The notes beneath the pieces are model-generated. The model was not told the DNA's origin, did not search any database, and saw only the letters and a program-made list of their open reading frames with translations. Made by a program: the position numbers and the translations under genes. Shown here piece after piece: positions 8,739 through 18,592 of a stretch of DNA of 21,275 nucleotides. The stretch comes from Multifurca ochricompacta. Its lineage: Eukaryota > Basidiomycota > Agaricomycetes > Russulales > Russulaceae. Positions within the stretch are counted from its first letter, which is position 1; every line of letters starts with the position of its first letter. The stretch lies in NCBI GenBank assembly GCA_022496185.1, contig WTXG01000463.1, positions 1-21,275 of the forward strand, in the 5' to 3' direction.

Positions 8739-10063
8739 ATGGTGGACTCAAAGAGGTGCTCAAAATGCAAGAAGTCCCTAGGTCTCAAAGATTTCCACTG
8801 AAGGCAAATGTTTTAACACAAAGCGCAACATGTTCTCTCTGCATGATAAAGGCAAAAGGCAATAGACAGGCCAAGAAGAACTTGGAGAAGGTTCAGAACT
8901 CTGAAACCAATGGGGTTCAGGATGTGTCAGATGAAAGCTTATCTGTCTTGCCACTGAATGAATTTTTGACTTTCCTGGGAAGGCAGAAAGATGTGATCAA
9001 GGTTGAAGCAAATGTGAATATCAAGGATCTAGTGGGTTACACTGTTAGGAGGGAGTGTGTGGATGCCATTGTCAATCTGATGTGGGAAGTGATGAGTTAT
9101 TGGTTCCTGTGCGTAACACTTCCTTCTTTTCATTACAAAATTATGAATCTCTTTGTATCAGTTACCAGAGTAAATATGACCACAAACGATCTGCAGGCAC
9201 ATCAACACATTACATATACACTTGTGCCCAAAATACTGATCAGCAGCATGCCCCATCAAAGAGCCACCAAGAAGGTGTCAAAAATCGTGATAAAGAATCA
9301 ATGGAAACCTTTGACTGCTCTGGTTGGATACATATAACCTTCTGACCATTCTAGTGTCGTCTTCATTAAATTAATGCACTGTGAAGATCATGTCCCATAT
9401 TGTCCTATTAATATCCCAGAAGAAGTTGAGTGATACATCCAAATTAACCTCAAATTAACCCCAACACAGGTAAGTAAACATCATTGGGTCTTGTCTACAA
9501 AATCCTCACATCTTACAATAAGCTTTGGACTGAGATTCTGAAGAAGCACCCAAAGCTGTCCTTCACATGCAAATCCATCTATCAGTTATGGTCACAATTG
9601 TCCAGTCATACCTGGAAAAGGGATGAGGATGAAGTCCAGTCAGCATGGCTCCTTCTTGAAGAGTTTAAAATGTCATCACCAGATCGCCAGTACACCATGG
9701 AATCAATACCCATTGAAGAGGATGAGGGGATCACAGTTATTGCATTTGCACTACCCAAAATTCTTCATCAATGGGGAGGGCATCTCCGTGAACTACAGTT
9801 AGATTCTGCATGTGAGTCTTCCAATTACAAATAACAACTTGAAGTTGACCTGACAATGGCCAGGGAACACAAATGGAGCACGTTTCAAAGTTTTCACACT
9901 TCTCGGTGAAATCTACAGGTCAGGGTTACCTCTTGGATATCTCCTGATCCAGTCAAACATTGGTGAACCGGGTGCCAAAGAACTATTTCTCAGCCATTTC
10001 ATTTCATATATCAACAATCATTGGCATTTGCAGATTATTTTTACACTTACAGACAAGGATTGG
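8739..10063 (+). pseudogene. MULE-type transposase, 5' half, decayed (right-arm copy)
   Basis: Plus-strand mirror of the left copy, starting at an ATG at 8739 that opens with a CSKCKK zinc half. A longer frame (8756-9337) exists only in this arm because of an extra CA at 8816-8820. The central block METFDCSGW (9301-9327), the DSACESSNYK stretch (9801-9831) and the terminal TLTDKDW (10043-10063) lie in the expected order but in different frames. The minus-strand LTR of element A begins at 10064, directly after the last motif, and the flanking ATTGG (10059-10063) is the predicted target duplication. The second half of the gene, with the final acidic residue, is not in the window. Confidence 0.7.
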
Positions 10064-10636
10064 TGTCACAGCCAGGTGCTAACTGTGTGCAAGTCAATTC
10101 GCATCAAGGAGGTTAAATCAAGTGTCAATGTTTCAAGGTGATCACCAAGTTGTTCAAGCTCTGTAGGTCGCAGCAGACGCGCGCATGAGTCGAAATTGGA
10201 CAGAGACGCGCAGTCCTATCACTAGATACTGGGGACGAAGACTCCTAAGGCGCAGCTTAGGGGCTCAAGTGGAATCAAGGTTTCTGTCTGATATGGAACA
10301 CCTGTATTGGCACAGGAGAACAGACTTGGTCTGTGAACTGGTAGGTCCTTAAATACAGGGATATTGACAGTAATCTAACATAACTATCTAGGCCTATGAC
10401 AACTGATAGGACTGGATCATAGCTATGTCACAGCTACATCATGGAGGGGTGAGCAGTCTGGGCAAACCAGTGGGAGATGTAGGTTGATAAGGAGGGGCTA
10501 TGTCATTAGAAGTCATGCTAGTCTAGATGTAAATAAAAAGAGAAGCCTAATATGTATAGGCTTGGAGTGATAAGTGATGAAACGCCGAAAAGTGAGGTCG
10601 AACGCTGAAACACAAAAGTCGAAAATACATGTTACA
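10064..10636 (-). mobile_element. 3' LTR of element A, right-arm copy
   Basis: Reverse-complement mirror of 1131-1703, bounded by TGTCACAG at 10064 and TGTTACA ending at 10636. The polypurine tract lies at 10637-10650 and the third ORF follows on the minus strand. Here A can be followed outward into its integrase at 20480-21275, across two later insertions. Confidence 0.85.
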
Positions 10637-10676
10637 TTACCCCCTCCTTATGGTTGTGCTTGCCCCCAAGCACCCC

Positions 10677-11606
10677 TTAGTCACTACGTGTAAGATCAAT
10701 AACGCAGGGCGGGGTACGGTGCAGGCAGCGATGACGAGGTAGGTAGGTGCTGCCGATACCCACTTGGAGGATGGCGCATAGTTCGGGGTGTGGGGCATAT
10801 TGGGTGGCTTCTTCTGGGCGCATGTGTCGATTGTTAGTATAAGCATATGTGAGGAATGGGAATAATCAATAATACACATCCCCCCTTGAGAGGGCGTGAA
10901 CTGCTAGTTGGATATCTTGATTTGCGCGATCAGCTTGACGGCGCCAATGGGCTAATTCAGAGTGAGCTTGATCCAAGCATCTAGTAGCGTAGCGATAACG
11001 AGAAACCTCAGCCCAGGCACCTGGGTCCTGTAGATCGTCCAGCGCCGTGCTAACCAGTGGGGTGAATGTCTGCTCTGCCTCAAACAGATGTTGTTGGAAT
11101 CGTGTAAGAACTGGGTTTGATCCTCGAGTGAAATGCGGATAAGGTTGAGCATAGAGGGGTAGGTAAGTGATTGGCTGTCCCACTCCCATCGTAAGGGCAA
11201 TGCGCAGATTGGTGTGATGGTACTCGAAAGCCCACCATCGGGCAACGTTGACTCGGCCTTCATAGTCGGAAATGCGGTGGTCAATGTAATTGGGGGTGTA
11301 TTCATGATTGCATTGAAAGGGTGGAGGAGGGGATTCATACTCAGTAGTCACGCATGCTGCTGCATTAACTTCAGTTACTGTTTGCTCTACTACAGCTTCA
11401 TCAGGGAGTTGTCCTAGCTCTGGAGTGACTGGCCAATAGACTGCAGCTTCATCTGTGATTTCCGGAGGGGCATAGATAGCTTCCAGACGTGCCCTAGCTT
11501 CCTGAAGCATAGCAAGAACCCTAGTCCGAACCTCAAGCTCTAGATCTTGATTCTGTGCAGTAAGTGTGATCGTGTTAGCTACATTCTGTGAGGGATCATC
11601 TGTCAT
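10677..11606 (-). pseudogene. Third ORF of element A, right-arm copy, one internal TGA
   Basis: Same sequence as 161-1090: start ATG at 11606 (minus), TGA at 10866-10868, same-frame continuation to a stop at 10677. A solo LTR is inserted 17 bp upstream of this ATG (11624-12144) and donates an additional upstream in-frame ATG at 11699. The protein is unrecognised and hydrophilic, with a charged helical N-terminal region. Its order after the chromodomain integrase and before the polypurine tract parallels the third ORF of element B, but I see no zinc knuckles in it. Confidence 0.7.
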
Positions 11607-11623
11607 GGGGAAGGAAGGGTGTG

Positions 11624-12144
11624 TGTGACGAATCTGGATTGACAAGGTGACATGACATGCTGATGAAGAGACGGACTTAGTTCTGAAACAAATATCCATG
11701 CTTACTCATAGAGGGCCCAACCCCTCCTTATTCTCCATAGTTCTAGCATAGTCTACTGCGCAACCATTAAACATTATATCATAGTACTAGAAGCTTCTAC
11801 TCTACTATGACATAGCTAAGACTACTTGTATTTAAAGAGTAGTAGGATAGAGAGGACAGACCTAAGTCTGTTCTCTTGTGTTCAATCCAAGGTGCCTTGA
11901 CTTCACTTGAATCCCTTCAGTAAGAACCCCACTTGAGCCCTCCAAGACGCGACTTGGAGAGTCTTCGATCCCCTTGAACTAGTTGCAGGACTGAGCGTCT
12001 CTGCCGTCGACTTCGCCTCTCGCGCGTACGCCCTCTGACCTTGTTGTGGGCTTGAGCTAGCCTTGATCTTCTGTGACCTTGAACCTTGACTGAACTTGCT
12101 CCCTCTTGTTCGACCTCGACACAGTGCCGCACCTAACTGTGACA
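11624..12144 (+). mobile_element. Solo LTR inserted in element A (521 bp, GTGTG duplication)
   Basis: Begins TGTGACGAATC and ends ACTGTGACA, flanked by GTGTG at 11619-11623 and at 12145-12149. The flank lies in a short GT run, so the duplication alone is moderate evidence. The 3' end (GCACCTAACTGTGACA) and the middle (TATTTAA, AAGTCTGTTCTC, CACTTGAGCCC, GCGTCTCTG) match the element A LTR, so it is a related family. No internal region accompanies it, so it arose by LTR-LTR recombination. Its orientation is opposite to element A. The 100-codon minus frame at 11903-12205 over it is chance. Confidence 0.8.
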
Positions 12145-12350
12145 GTGTGGCAGAGGTGTTGGACTCATTGGGGGGGCAGGAAGTGTCGGGGCATCCATAG
12201 GTCATCTAAGGGCTGCCTTAGTTGCTGCATCGTTTATTGCTGTGATAGTCTGGCAAATGATGGTGGGTTCTGTGGTACGGATGGGAGTGTGTCAGGATGT
12301 AGTCATTCTTGGAGTGTTTTGCGGTTGTTTGGAAACAGAAAGGCGGGTTG
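12145..12350 (-). mobile_element. Element A spacer between integrase and third ORF (part)
   Basis: This short stretch joins 20389-20479 once element B is removed. It is the minus-strand region of element A between the chromodomain and the third ORF. I see no coding motif. Confidence 0.6.
12346..12350. repeat. Target site duplication GGTTG of element B (left)
   Basis: GGTTG directly precedes the 5' LTR and recurs at 20389-20393 directly after the 3' LTR: the 5-bp duplication expected of a Ty3-type integrase. Confidence 0.93.
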
Positions 12351-12664
12351 TGTTACGAACAGGGCCCAGTAGCCCTATTTTCTTCACTCTCCCCAACCGG
12401 GACCCCACTCGTCCACCGACCCTTCACTTTCTCATTACATCTCCCTCCTGGGACCCCTCACATGCGTTGCTTCCATCCCTGTGACTGTTGTTTGGACTTG
12501 TGTACCTACTGTTTGTCTATGATTGCCTTTTCTTATCTTCTTATCTTTACGACCGGACATTTACTTAATCCCCTATCAGAAGCTAGGCTTTACGCCGTCC
12601 GCTTTCGCATCTTTGGGCCCACATGACTCCGATATCCTTATCTATAGACGCCCATCCATTTACG

Positions 12665-12671
12665 TATATAA
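12665..12671 (+). promoter_or_regulatory. TATA box of the element B LTR
   Basis: TATATAA, about 34 bp upstream of the 11-nt self-priming sequence at 12699. It is conserved in position in the two related solo LTRs (4586-4592 and the insert in RT). Confidence 0.75.
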
Positions 12672-12698
12672 GTCTGTCTTAGCTATGCTGTAGACTGC

Positions 12699-12709
12699 AG
12701 ACTCGACTT
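12699..12709 (+). promoter_or_regulatory. Predicted transcript 5' end with self-primer sequence
   Basis: AGACTCGACTT lies about 34 bp after the start of the TATA box, where transcription should start, and is exactly complementary over 11 nt to the primer-binding site at 12933-12943. In Tf1 of fission yeast the first 11 nt of the mRNA pair with the primer site and are cleaved to prime reverse transcription. The start site itself is inferred. Confidence 0.7.
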
Positions 12710-12932
12710 ATTGAATACATTGGTGTTCGTCTTTCGGACTTCCCCTTGCGATCTCTGACTTGTCCGTCTCAGTGCTTTCGGCACTCTCCGTTCACCATCG
12801 TCCTAGGGAACAGCCCCTTCGACTTTGACTCATCCCCAGAACTCCAAGAGGTCCTGTTGACCTCTTATCTGAAACCCTCGATCAGCGCTGTCGCACAAGT
12901 CGTGCGGAACGTCCCACACCGGACGTAACATC

Positions 12933-12943
12933 AAGTCGAGTCT
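12933..12943 (+). other. Primer-binding site of element B (self-priming type)
   Basis: AAGTCGAGTCT begins two bases after the 5' LTR end. It does not begin with the TGG expected for a tRNA CCA end. It is the exact reverse complement of 12699-12709, and the match ends at 11 nt on both sides. Confidence 0.75.
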
Positions 12944-12949
12944 CCCACA

Positions 12950-14464
12950 GTGGCTTCCAGCCGCAGTCAGACCCTCTTCCGAGAAGAACTCATCGAGCGC
13001 AGAGACGAGAATAATCTTTCACAGCAAGTACTTGGCTCTGCCGCTTGGAAAGACTTTGAAACCGAGTTTGGATACTACGTCTATCACGATGGAAGATACC
13101 AACCGGTAGAGTACGACGACGAGAAAAGAGTTTGGTATTGTATCCGATATTCGGACAGTCGAAACTCTTGGGTCATGACCAGACCTGCCCCACCCGAATT
13201 TGGACTAGGCCAGTGGAGAGAAAACCCTCCGGCCATTGTCACGGACTCCGAACCTGAGGAGTATGTCGAAGACCCTAGTGAAGAAGAAGCACCGGCATTA
13301 GCAGCGACTACGTTTCCGGTTGCACCCGCAGTTGTCACGTTCAGAGCCCCTGCTTTGACAACTCCCCAGATATCAATACAATCCACAGAAACCGTCACCT
13401 TACCTCACCCACTCATGTCTACCATCGCCGCCCAACTTCCAGATCCCGCCCCGCCAGTCCCAGTAGCACCTCCACCAAACATTCCTCCCCCATCGGGACG
13501 GCTGTCGGGAGTATTACCCCAGACATTCACGGGAGATCGCTCGCAAAGCAAGAAGTTCATGTTGGAGTTCACGACCTTCAAAAACTTCAATCATGATGTC
13601 CCACAAATTGTTAACCCGTTCCAGCGTGCCAACCTGTTCCTTTCGTTGATCCGAGGGGACGCGGTGGACGACTGGACAATGGAGCAGTTAGAGTGGCTAA
13701 ACGAGCAGGTTGAAAGCAGGCGTCGTACCACAAGCGAAGGCCTTTGGGAGACCATCGCTGAAAGGTTCAAAGATGCCTTCACAGACGGGCAGGCCAAGCA
13801 GAAGGCAGCCCGGGAGTTGAAATCCCTCAGAATGGAGAAAGGCGAATTGGATGCATACGTCGCCAAGTTCAGAAGTCTGGCCAATAGAGCCGGCTACGAC
13901 ACAGATGAGGAAGCCACACTGGACCTCTTCTTGCAAGGGCTACCCAACCCTTTGGTCAAAAACATTATACAGTTCCATCACCCCCACGATTGGGATACTT
14001 GGGTTGATGCTGCCCGACGGCAGCAACAGGACTATTTGGACTTCCAAACACGATTTGGAGTCGATACCAAGAAGGGAAAGACCCGAGACCAGTGGAAAGC
14101 CGCTTTCGGAGTAAAACCTGCCCATCATACCCAGCGGGATCCAAATGCTATGGATACCTCTGCGGATTGAGCCCGAGCCCAGGCAGCACTCACAGACGAT
14201 GAGCGGCAGACGTTGATGAAAGAAGGATGATGCTTCCGCTGCAGAGCTTTGGGACATATGTCTCGAGATTGTCCCAAGAAAGGAGCACGAGCCGCCACGG
14301 CAACCATTACACCAGAGAGCCCCGCTCAGAACAACCCACCCACCGTGGACAAAAGATCAAAGGAGGAAAAAGCCCAGGATATATGGGCTAATATGATGAA
14401 GGAGAGTGAGGAAGTGCGCGCTATATTGGTAGAAAAAGCTTTCGCGAAAAAGGATTTTTGTTAG
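12950..14464 (+). pseudogene. gag: Gag of element B, two in-frame TGA stops, start codon lost
   Basis: The frame runs from a GTG at 12950 (the first in-frame codon after the LTR able to mark the start; an ATG is expected and was probably lost by A-to-G change) through an acidic, proline-rich N-terminal half, a retrotransposon Gag region (about residues 195-385, with FTGDRSQSKKFMLEF and LFLSLIRGDAVDDW), and a TGA at 14168-14170. The same frame continues to another TGA at 14228-14230, directly followed by a CCHC zinc knuckle CFRCRALGHMSRDC (14231-14272), and ends at a TAG at 14462-14464. Both TGAs fall where arginine CGA is expected (AD-x-ARAQ and EG-x-CFRC). Gag forms the particle and its knuckle binds RNA. 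The copy would make only a truncated Gag without nucleocapsid. Confidence 0.85.
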
Positions 14465-15484
14465 GCTCAAACCCATCGGCCTGGGCACGAGCACTCCATG
14501 TTACCTCTGTGTATGCTAGTCGTTTCAAGTCATTGAAAATACCAGTACATTTTGAAACTACACAGAGGACGGCCGACCGAGACATCTTAGTGGACTCTGG
14601 AGCCACGGACAATTTCATTCATCCACGACTAGTACGAACAATGGGCCTGGGAAGACTGGCACTTCCCCAGGAGAAGAATATCTGGAATATCAATGGAACC
14701 GCCAATCGTGCCGGGAAAATCACCCATTATACAGACCTAAAAGTCCAAGTGGGAGAAATAACAAAAATCATTCGCTTCCTGATTACGGATCTAGGCGACG
14801 AGGACCTCATCTTGGGATATCCATGGCTTGCAGCTTTTGAACCAAAAATTAATTGGGCTGATGCGACCATGGATAAGGACTCGTATCCAACCATTATCAC
14901 GTTGTTGGGTTACGATTATGCGATCAGGCATCCAGTAATCAGAACTACACAGACGGAAGAAAGGGAAGACCCTGGTCGGTGTTATGCCACCAAAGCGTCA
15001 GAATTGGCCCAGAAGGCTGTGCAGGGACAAGCCGAGAGAACTTACCAGGACGTGGTACCAAGCGTCTATCAACGGCACTGGAAGGTATTCTCCGAGGAGG
15101 AATCACATCGCTTCCCCCCAGAGCGACCATGGGACCACGCCATCGACTTCCTCCCAGACACGCCAGCCGCTATAGACTGTAAAGTCTACCCATTATCCCA
15201 AACCGAACAGGTGGCACTTACAGAATTCCTTGAGGAACATTTAGCCAAGGGATACATTCGCCCGTCCAAGTTGCAGTACGCCTCGCCCTTCTTCTTTATC
15301 AAAAAGAAGGATGGCAAGCTGCGACCAGTCCAGGACTACCGGAAGATTAACATGTATACGGTGAAAAATGCCTATCCCCTGCCTCTCATTTCCGAACTCA
15401 TCGACACCATGCGGGATAAATCCCTCTTCTCAAAAATGGATGTACGATGGGGTTACAACAATGTTAGAATCAGGGAAGGTGACC
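14410..15484 (+). pseudogene. pol: Pol part 1 of element B: aspartic protease and RT N-terminal half
   Basis: The pol frame opens after a TGA at 14407-14409 and overlaps the end of gag by about 52 nt, in the -1 frame relative to gag. GAAAAAG runs lie in the overlap at 14432-14438 and 14446-14452, but neither is a perfect slippery heptamer. The protease has DSGATDNF at about 14593 and LILGYPWL at about 14812. RT motifs follow: GYIRPSKLQYASPFFFIKKK, GKLRPVQDYRKIN and KMDVRWGYNN, with the catalytic Asp codon at 15439-15441. A solo LTR interrupts the frame at 15485, 43 bp after this Asp; the apparent end at 15540 is LTR sequence. No ATG is needed if pol is made by frameshift. Confidence 0.85.
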
Positions 15485-16061
15485 TGTTACGTCTGGTGCG
15501 GGACGTTCCACACGACTTGTGTGACAGCATACGTTTGTGATCGGATAAGGGACCAATAGGATCCCTTGGAGTTTAGATGGGAGAAGTCAAAGTCGACAAG
15601 GCTGTACTTGAAGACGATGTTAAGCGGGAAGTACCAGAAGTACTGAGACAATTGAGTCAAGCGTTCAAAGGAGATGTCCGGAAGACAAGCACCGATGTAT
15701 TCAATAAGTCAAGTCTGAGGTCTACAAGGTAGCTACAGCGGACTTATATACGTAATGCAGTGGGCGTCTATGAGATAAGGATACGGAGTCAAGTGGGCCC
15801 GAATATCTGAAAGCGGAGGGCGTAAAGCCTGGCTTCTACTGATAGGGAATTAAGTAAATGTCCGGTCGTATGATAAGGAGATAAGCGATAAGCAAGGAAA
15901 CAAGTAAGCAAACATGAACAAGCAATCGAGTCACGGGGATGGATGAAGAGCATGTGACGGATCCCACGATGGAGACGTGATCTGGTAGTGAAGCGTGGGT
16001 GGCAGGGAGGGGTTATCGTTGGGTAAAAAGAAGAATACAGGAAGAGACGGGGTTCGTAACA
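15485..16061 (-). mobile_element. Solo LTR inserted in the RT of element B (577 bp, TGACC duplication)
   Basis: On the minus strand the insert runs TGTTACGAACCCC... to ...CGTAACA, collinear with the element B LTR (CGTGACTCGATT, TCCGGTCG-type blocks, TATATAAGTCC, GACTTGACTTATTGAATAC). TGACC flanks it at 15480-15484 and 16062-16066. There is no internal region, so the full insert was reduced by LTR-LTR recombination. It is clearly divergent from B's own LTRs, so it comes from a sister family. Taking out the insert and one TGACC puts the two RT halves in the same frame. Confidence 0.93.
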
Positions 16062-17040
16062 TGACCAGTGTAAAGCGGCATTCAAAACGAACCAAGGATT
16101 GTTTGAGCCAAACGTTATGTTCTTCGGGCTCACTAATTCACCGGCAACGTTCCAATCCATGATGAATCACATCTTCCGAGATCTCATCCTCACCAGTGAA
16201 GTAGTAGTCTATATGGACGACATCTTGGTTGCCACTGCCAATGATCTGAATCACCACCGAGAACGAGTACACCAGGTGCTTGACATACTGCATGAACACG
16301 ATTTATACCTCAAGCCTGCAAAATGCTCCTTCGAACAACAGAGCGTTGAGTACTTGGGAGTGATCCTGGAGGGAGGACAAGTGCGTATGGACCCCGTCAA
16401 GGTACAAGGAATTCGGGAATGGCCGACGCCGACTTGCGTAAAGGATGTCCGATCCTTTATTGGGTTCTGTAACTTCTACCGGCGTTTTGTTAAAGGGTTT
16501 TCGGGCATAGCACGACCCCTCAATGACCTCCTAAAGAAGGATGTGCCATGGCACTGGAATATCGAACAACAACGAGCATTCGAACGGATTAGAGACCTGG
16601 TTGGCTCAGAACCAGTACTCATTCAACCTGACCTGAGTCGCCCCTTCGAGCTAGAAGTAGACGCCTCCCATTTCGCGAATGGAGCAGTATTGTATCAAAG
16701 GGACAATTCGCAAGTACCGCACCCAGTGGCATACTACTCGGAAACCTTTTCATCCGCAGAACGAAATTACGACATTTGGGATAGGGAACTCCTAGCCATA
16801 GTCAAGGCACTATGACATTGGCGACCGTACCTCGCAGGAAACCCTCACAAAACCATCATCTACACTGATCATTCCAACTTGTTGTACTGGAAGGAGCCCC
16901 ACAAGATCAGCCGACGCGTAGCACGAGAGGTCCTTGAGCTTGAGGAATATGACTTTATCCTGAAGCACATTGCAGGAAGTCAGAATGCGCTAGCAGATGC
17001 ACTATCACGAAGGCCAGACATGCATACAGGGGAAGACGAC
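16062..17040 (+). pseudogene. pol: Pol part 2 of element B: RT C-terminal half and RNase H
   Basis: Continues the frame of part 1 after the solo LTR. It has the FGLTNSPATFQ block, the YMDD catalytic box at 16210-16221 and the SFIGFCNFYRRFVKGFSGIA connection. RNase H follows with DAS at 16660, the ERNYDIWDRELLAIVKAL block, TDHSNLLYW and ADALSRRPD at its end. A TGA at 16813-16815 breaks RNase H in the position of an arginine before HWR (CGA expected). Upstream and downstream of this stop the frame is unbroken (16099-17493). Confidence 0.88.
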
Positions 17041-18520
17041 AATGACCACATAACTGTCCTCCCCGAGGAGGTGTTCGCAAAGACAGCCGTAGTCAGCCTC
17101 CATGACATGGACCTGTGGGCACAAGTCTCACAAAATATGAACCCAGAACTTTGCCGCGCGTGGGCTGATGCCCACAACCTGAAAGAGGTTAATGGTCTTT
17201 GGTGGAAGGATGGAGAACGACTCGTTGTCACCGGTGGCGACAACATTAAGAGGGGGGTGATCCATTTTCACCACAACCTCCCTTCTGCTGGTCACCCAGG
17301 CATTGCCAATACTTATGCCCTTGCCAAACGTGATTATTGGTGGCCCAACATGAAAAAGGATGTTGAAGACTACGTGAAAGGGTGCGCAGACTGCCAGGCT
17401 AACAAAGTGAATACACACCCACACCCCCTGGCAATGTCCCCATTACCCCTACTGCGTCCTTGCCATTCCAAACGATTGCCATGGATTTCATAGTCAAACT
17501 ACCCAACTCTAGAGGCTTTGACTCCATTTTGACTATCACCGACCACGACTACTCCAAAGCAGCGCTTTTCATACCCTGCAAGGAGTCCATCACAGCAGAG
17601 GGAGTGGCCAAGCTCTATCTTGACCACGTTTATCGACACTATGGCCTCCCAGAAAAGATCATCTCTGACCGAGACCCACGCTTCACTTCGACATTCGCCA
17701 GAGCATTATGCAAGGTTCTGGACATACAGCAAAACATCTCGACAGCCTACCACCCCCAAACAGATGGACAGTCGGAACGCACCAATCAATGGTTAGAGCA
17801 GTACCTTCGGTTCTGGTGCAATGGACGACAGGACGACTGGGCGACTGGCTGGCAACAGCGGAGTTCGCACATAACTCCTGGCCTAACGGCACGACGAGAA
17901 CCCCCCCATTCTCCCTCATCATGGGCTGGGTACCACGTACCACATGGACCGATAAACCAACCAATGTCCCCACAACCGCACAACGGCTTGGCCAATGGGA
18001 TGAGATCCAGAAATCGGCCAATGAAAATCTGTTGAAGGCACAGCGAACCTTATCGGATAAACCCTCGAACTTCACACCTTATCGAGCCAATGAACAGGTT
18101 TGGCTGGAAGGGAAGCACATCCAAACGACGCACCCCACGGCTAAGTTGGCACCCCGACGTCACGGACCCTTCCGAATCACAAGGAAACTATCGGATGTGT
18201 CATATGAACTCGAACTCCCCCTACATGGAAGATCCACCCTGTCTTCCATGCGAAGCTTCTGACACCATACAAAGAAACGTCCATTCATGGGGAAAACTTC
18301 CAAGACCGCCACCGGAACTAGTCGATGGAGAAGCAGAGTGGGAAGTGGAGCAGATTTTGAACTCCGCTTATCGAGGCCGAGGGCCAAACTACATTACCTG
18401 ATCAAGTGGAAGGGATTCCCAGACTCTGACAATTCGTGGGAACCAGCCGGGAATATCTTTGCCCCGGACTTGATCACGGAGTTCCACTTACGACATCCTC
18501 AGGCGCCCAGAGACAGTTAA
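17041..18520 (+). pseudogene. pol: Pol part 3 of element B: integrase and chromodomain, multiple frameshifts
   Basis: The integrase zinc domain is at about 17256-17400 (HHNLPSAGHPG ... CADCQANK). The core domain keeps all three acidic residues: Asp in AMDFIVKLP (17484-17486), Asp in IISDRDPRF (17667-17669) and Glu in TDGQSERTNQWL (17775-17777). Frames change near 17442, 17842, 18220, 18300 and 18390. The C-terminal part carries QVWLEGKHIQ and KLAPRRHGPF, and the chromodomain closes with EWEVEQILNSAYRGRG and YLIKWKGFPDSDNSWEP, ending at a TAA at 18518-18520. Chromodomains of this type direct integration to modified chromatin. Five length changes in about 950 bp is far more than the LTRs show. 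Confidence 0.85.
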
Positions 18521-18592
18521 AAGGAGAGCAAACCCCCGACGCTTTTTCCCCAGAACAAAGCCTTACCAGCAACGTCCTAACCACAAACCAAC

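Larger units (their letters stand above)
1..11766. repeat. Giant inverted duplication (palindrome), arms at least 5857 bp
   Basis: The left arm 1-5857 is the reverse complement of the right arm 5910-11766 with a 52-bp spacer. Base 1 pairs with 11766, base 161 with 11606 and base 1131 with 10636. Every coding remnant compared between arms translates identically apart from three small length differences: one extra G in the left arm at about 5822, one extra G in the left arm at 3980-3982 (GGG against GG), and one extra CA in the right arm at about 8816-8820. Point differences were seen only beside the centre. The left window edge cuts the palindrome, so its full extent is unknown. I compared by eye and could have missed scattered substitutions. 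A chimeric assembly join cannot be excluded, although the asymmetric spacer and the arm differences argue against a simple hairpin-read artefact. Confidence 0.95.
12351..12930 (+). repeat. 5' LTR of element B
   Basis: Inverted ends TGTTACG/CGTAACA, 580 bp. It differs from the 3' LTR by nine transitions and one single-base indel (about 98.3% identity). All nine transitions fall in CpG dinucleotides, six intact in this copy and three intact in the other. U3 runs to about 12698 and R-U5 follows. Confidence 0.95.

Noticed and set aside
1..11766. Pure hairpin-adapter sequencing artefact
   Set aside because: Not fully excluded, but a missed-adapter artefact would give an exact mirror, while here the centre has a 52-bp spacer, clustered substitutions and three length differences.
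11903..12205. 100-codon minus-strand frame
   Set aside because: It reads through a solo LTR and the target-site junction; the composition is low-complexity and carries no domain.
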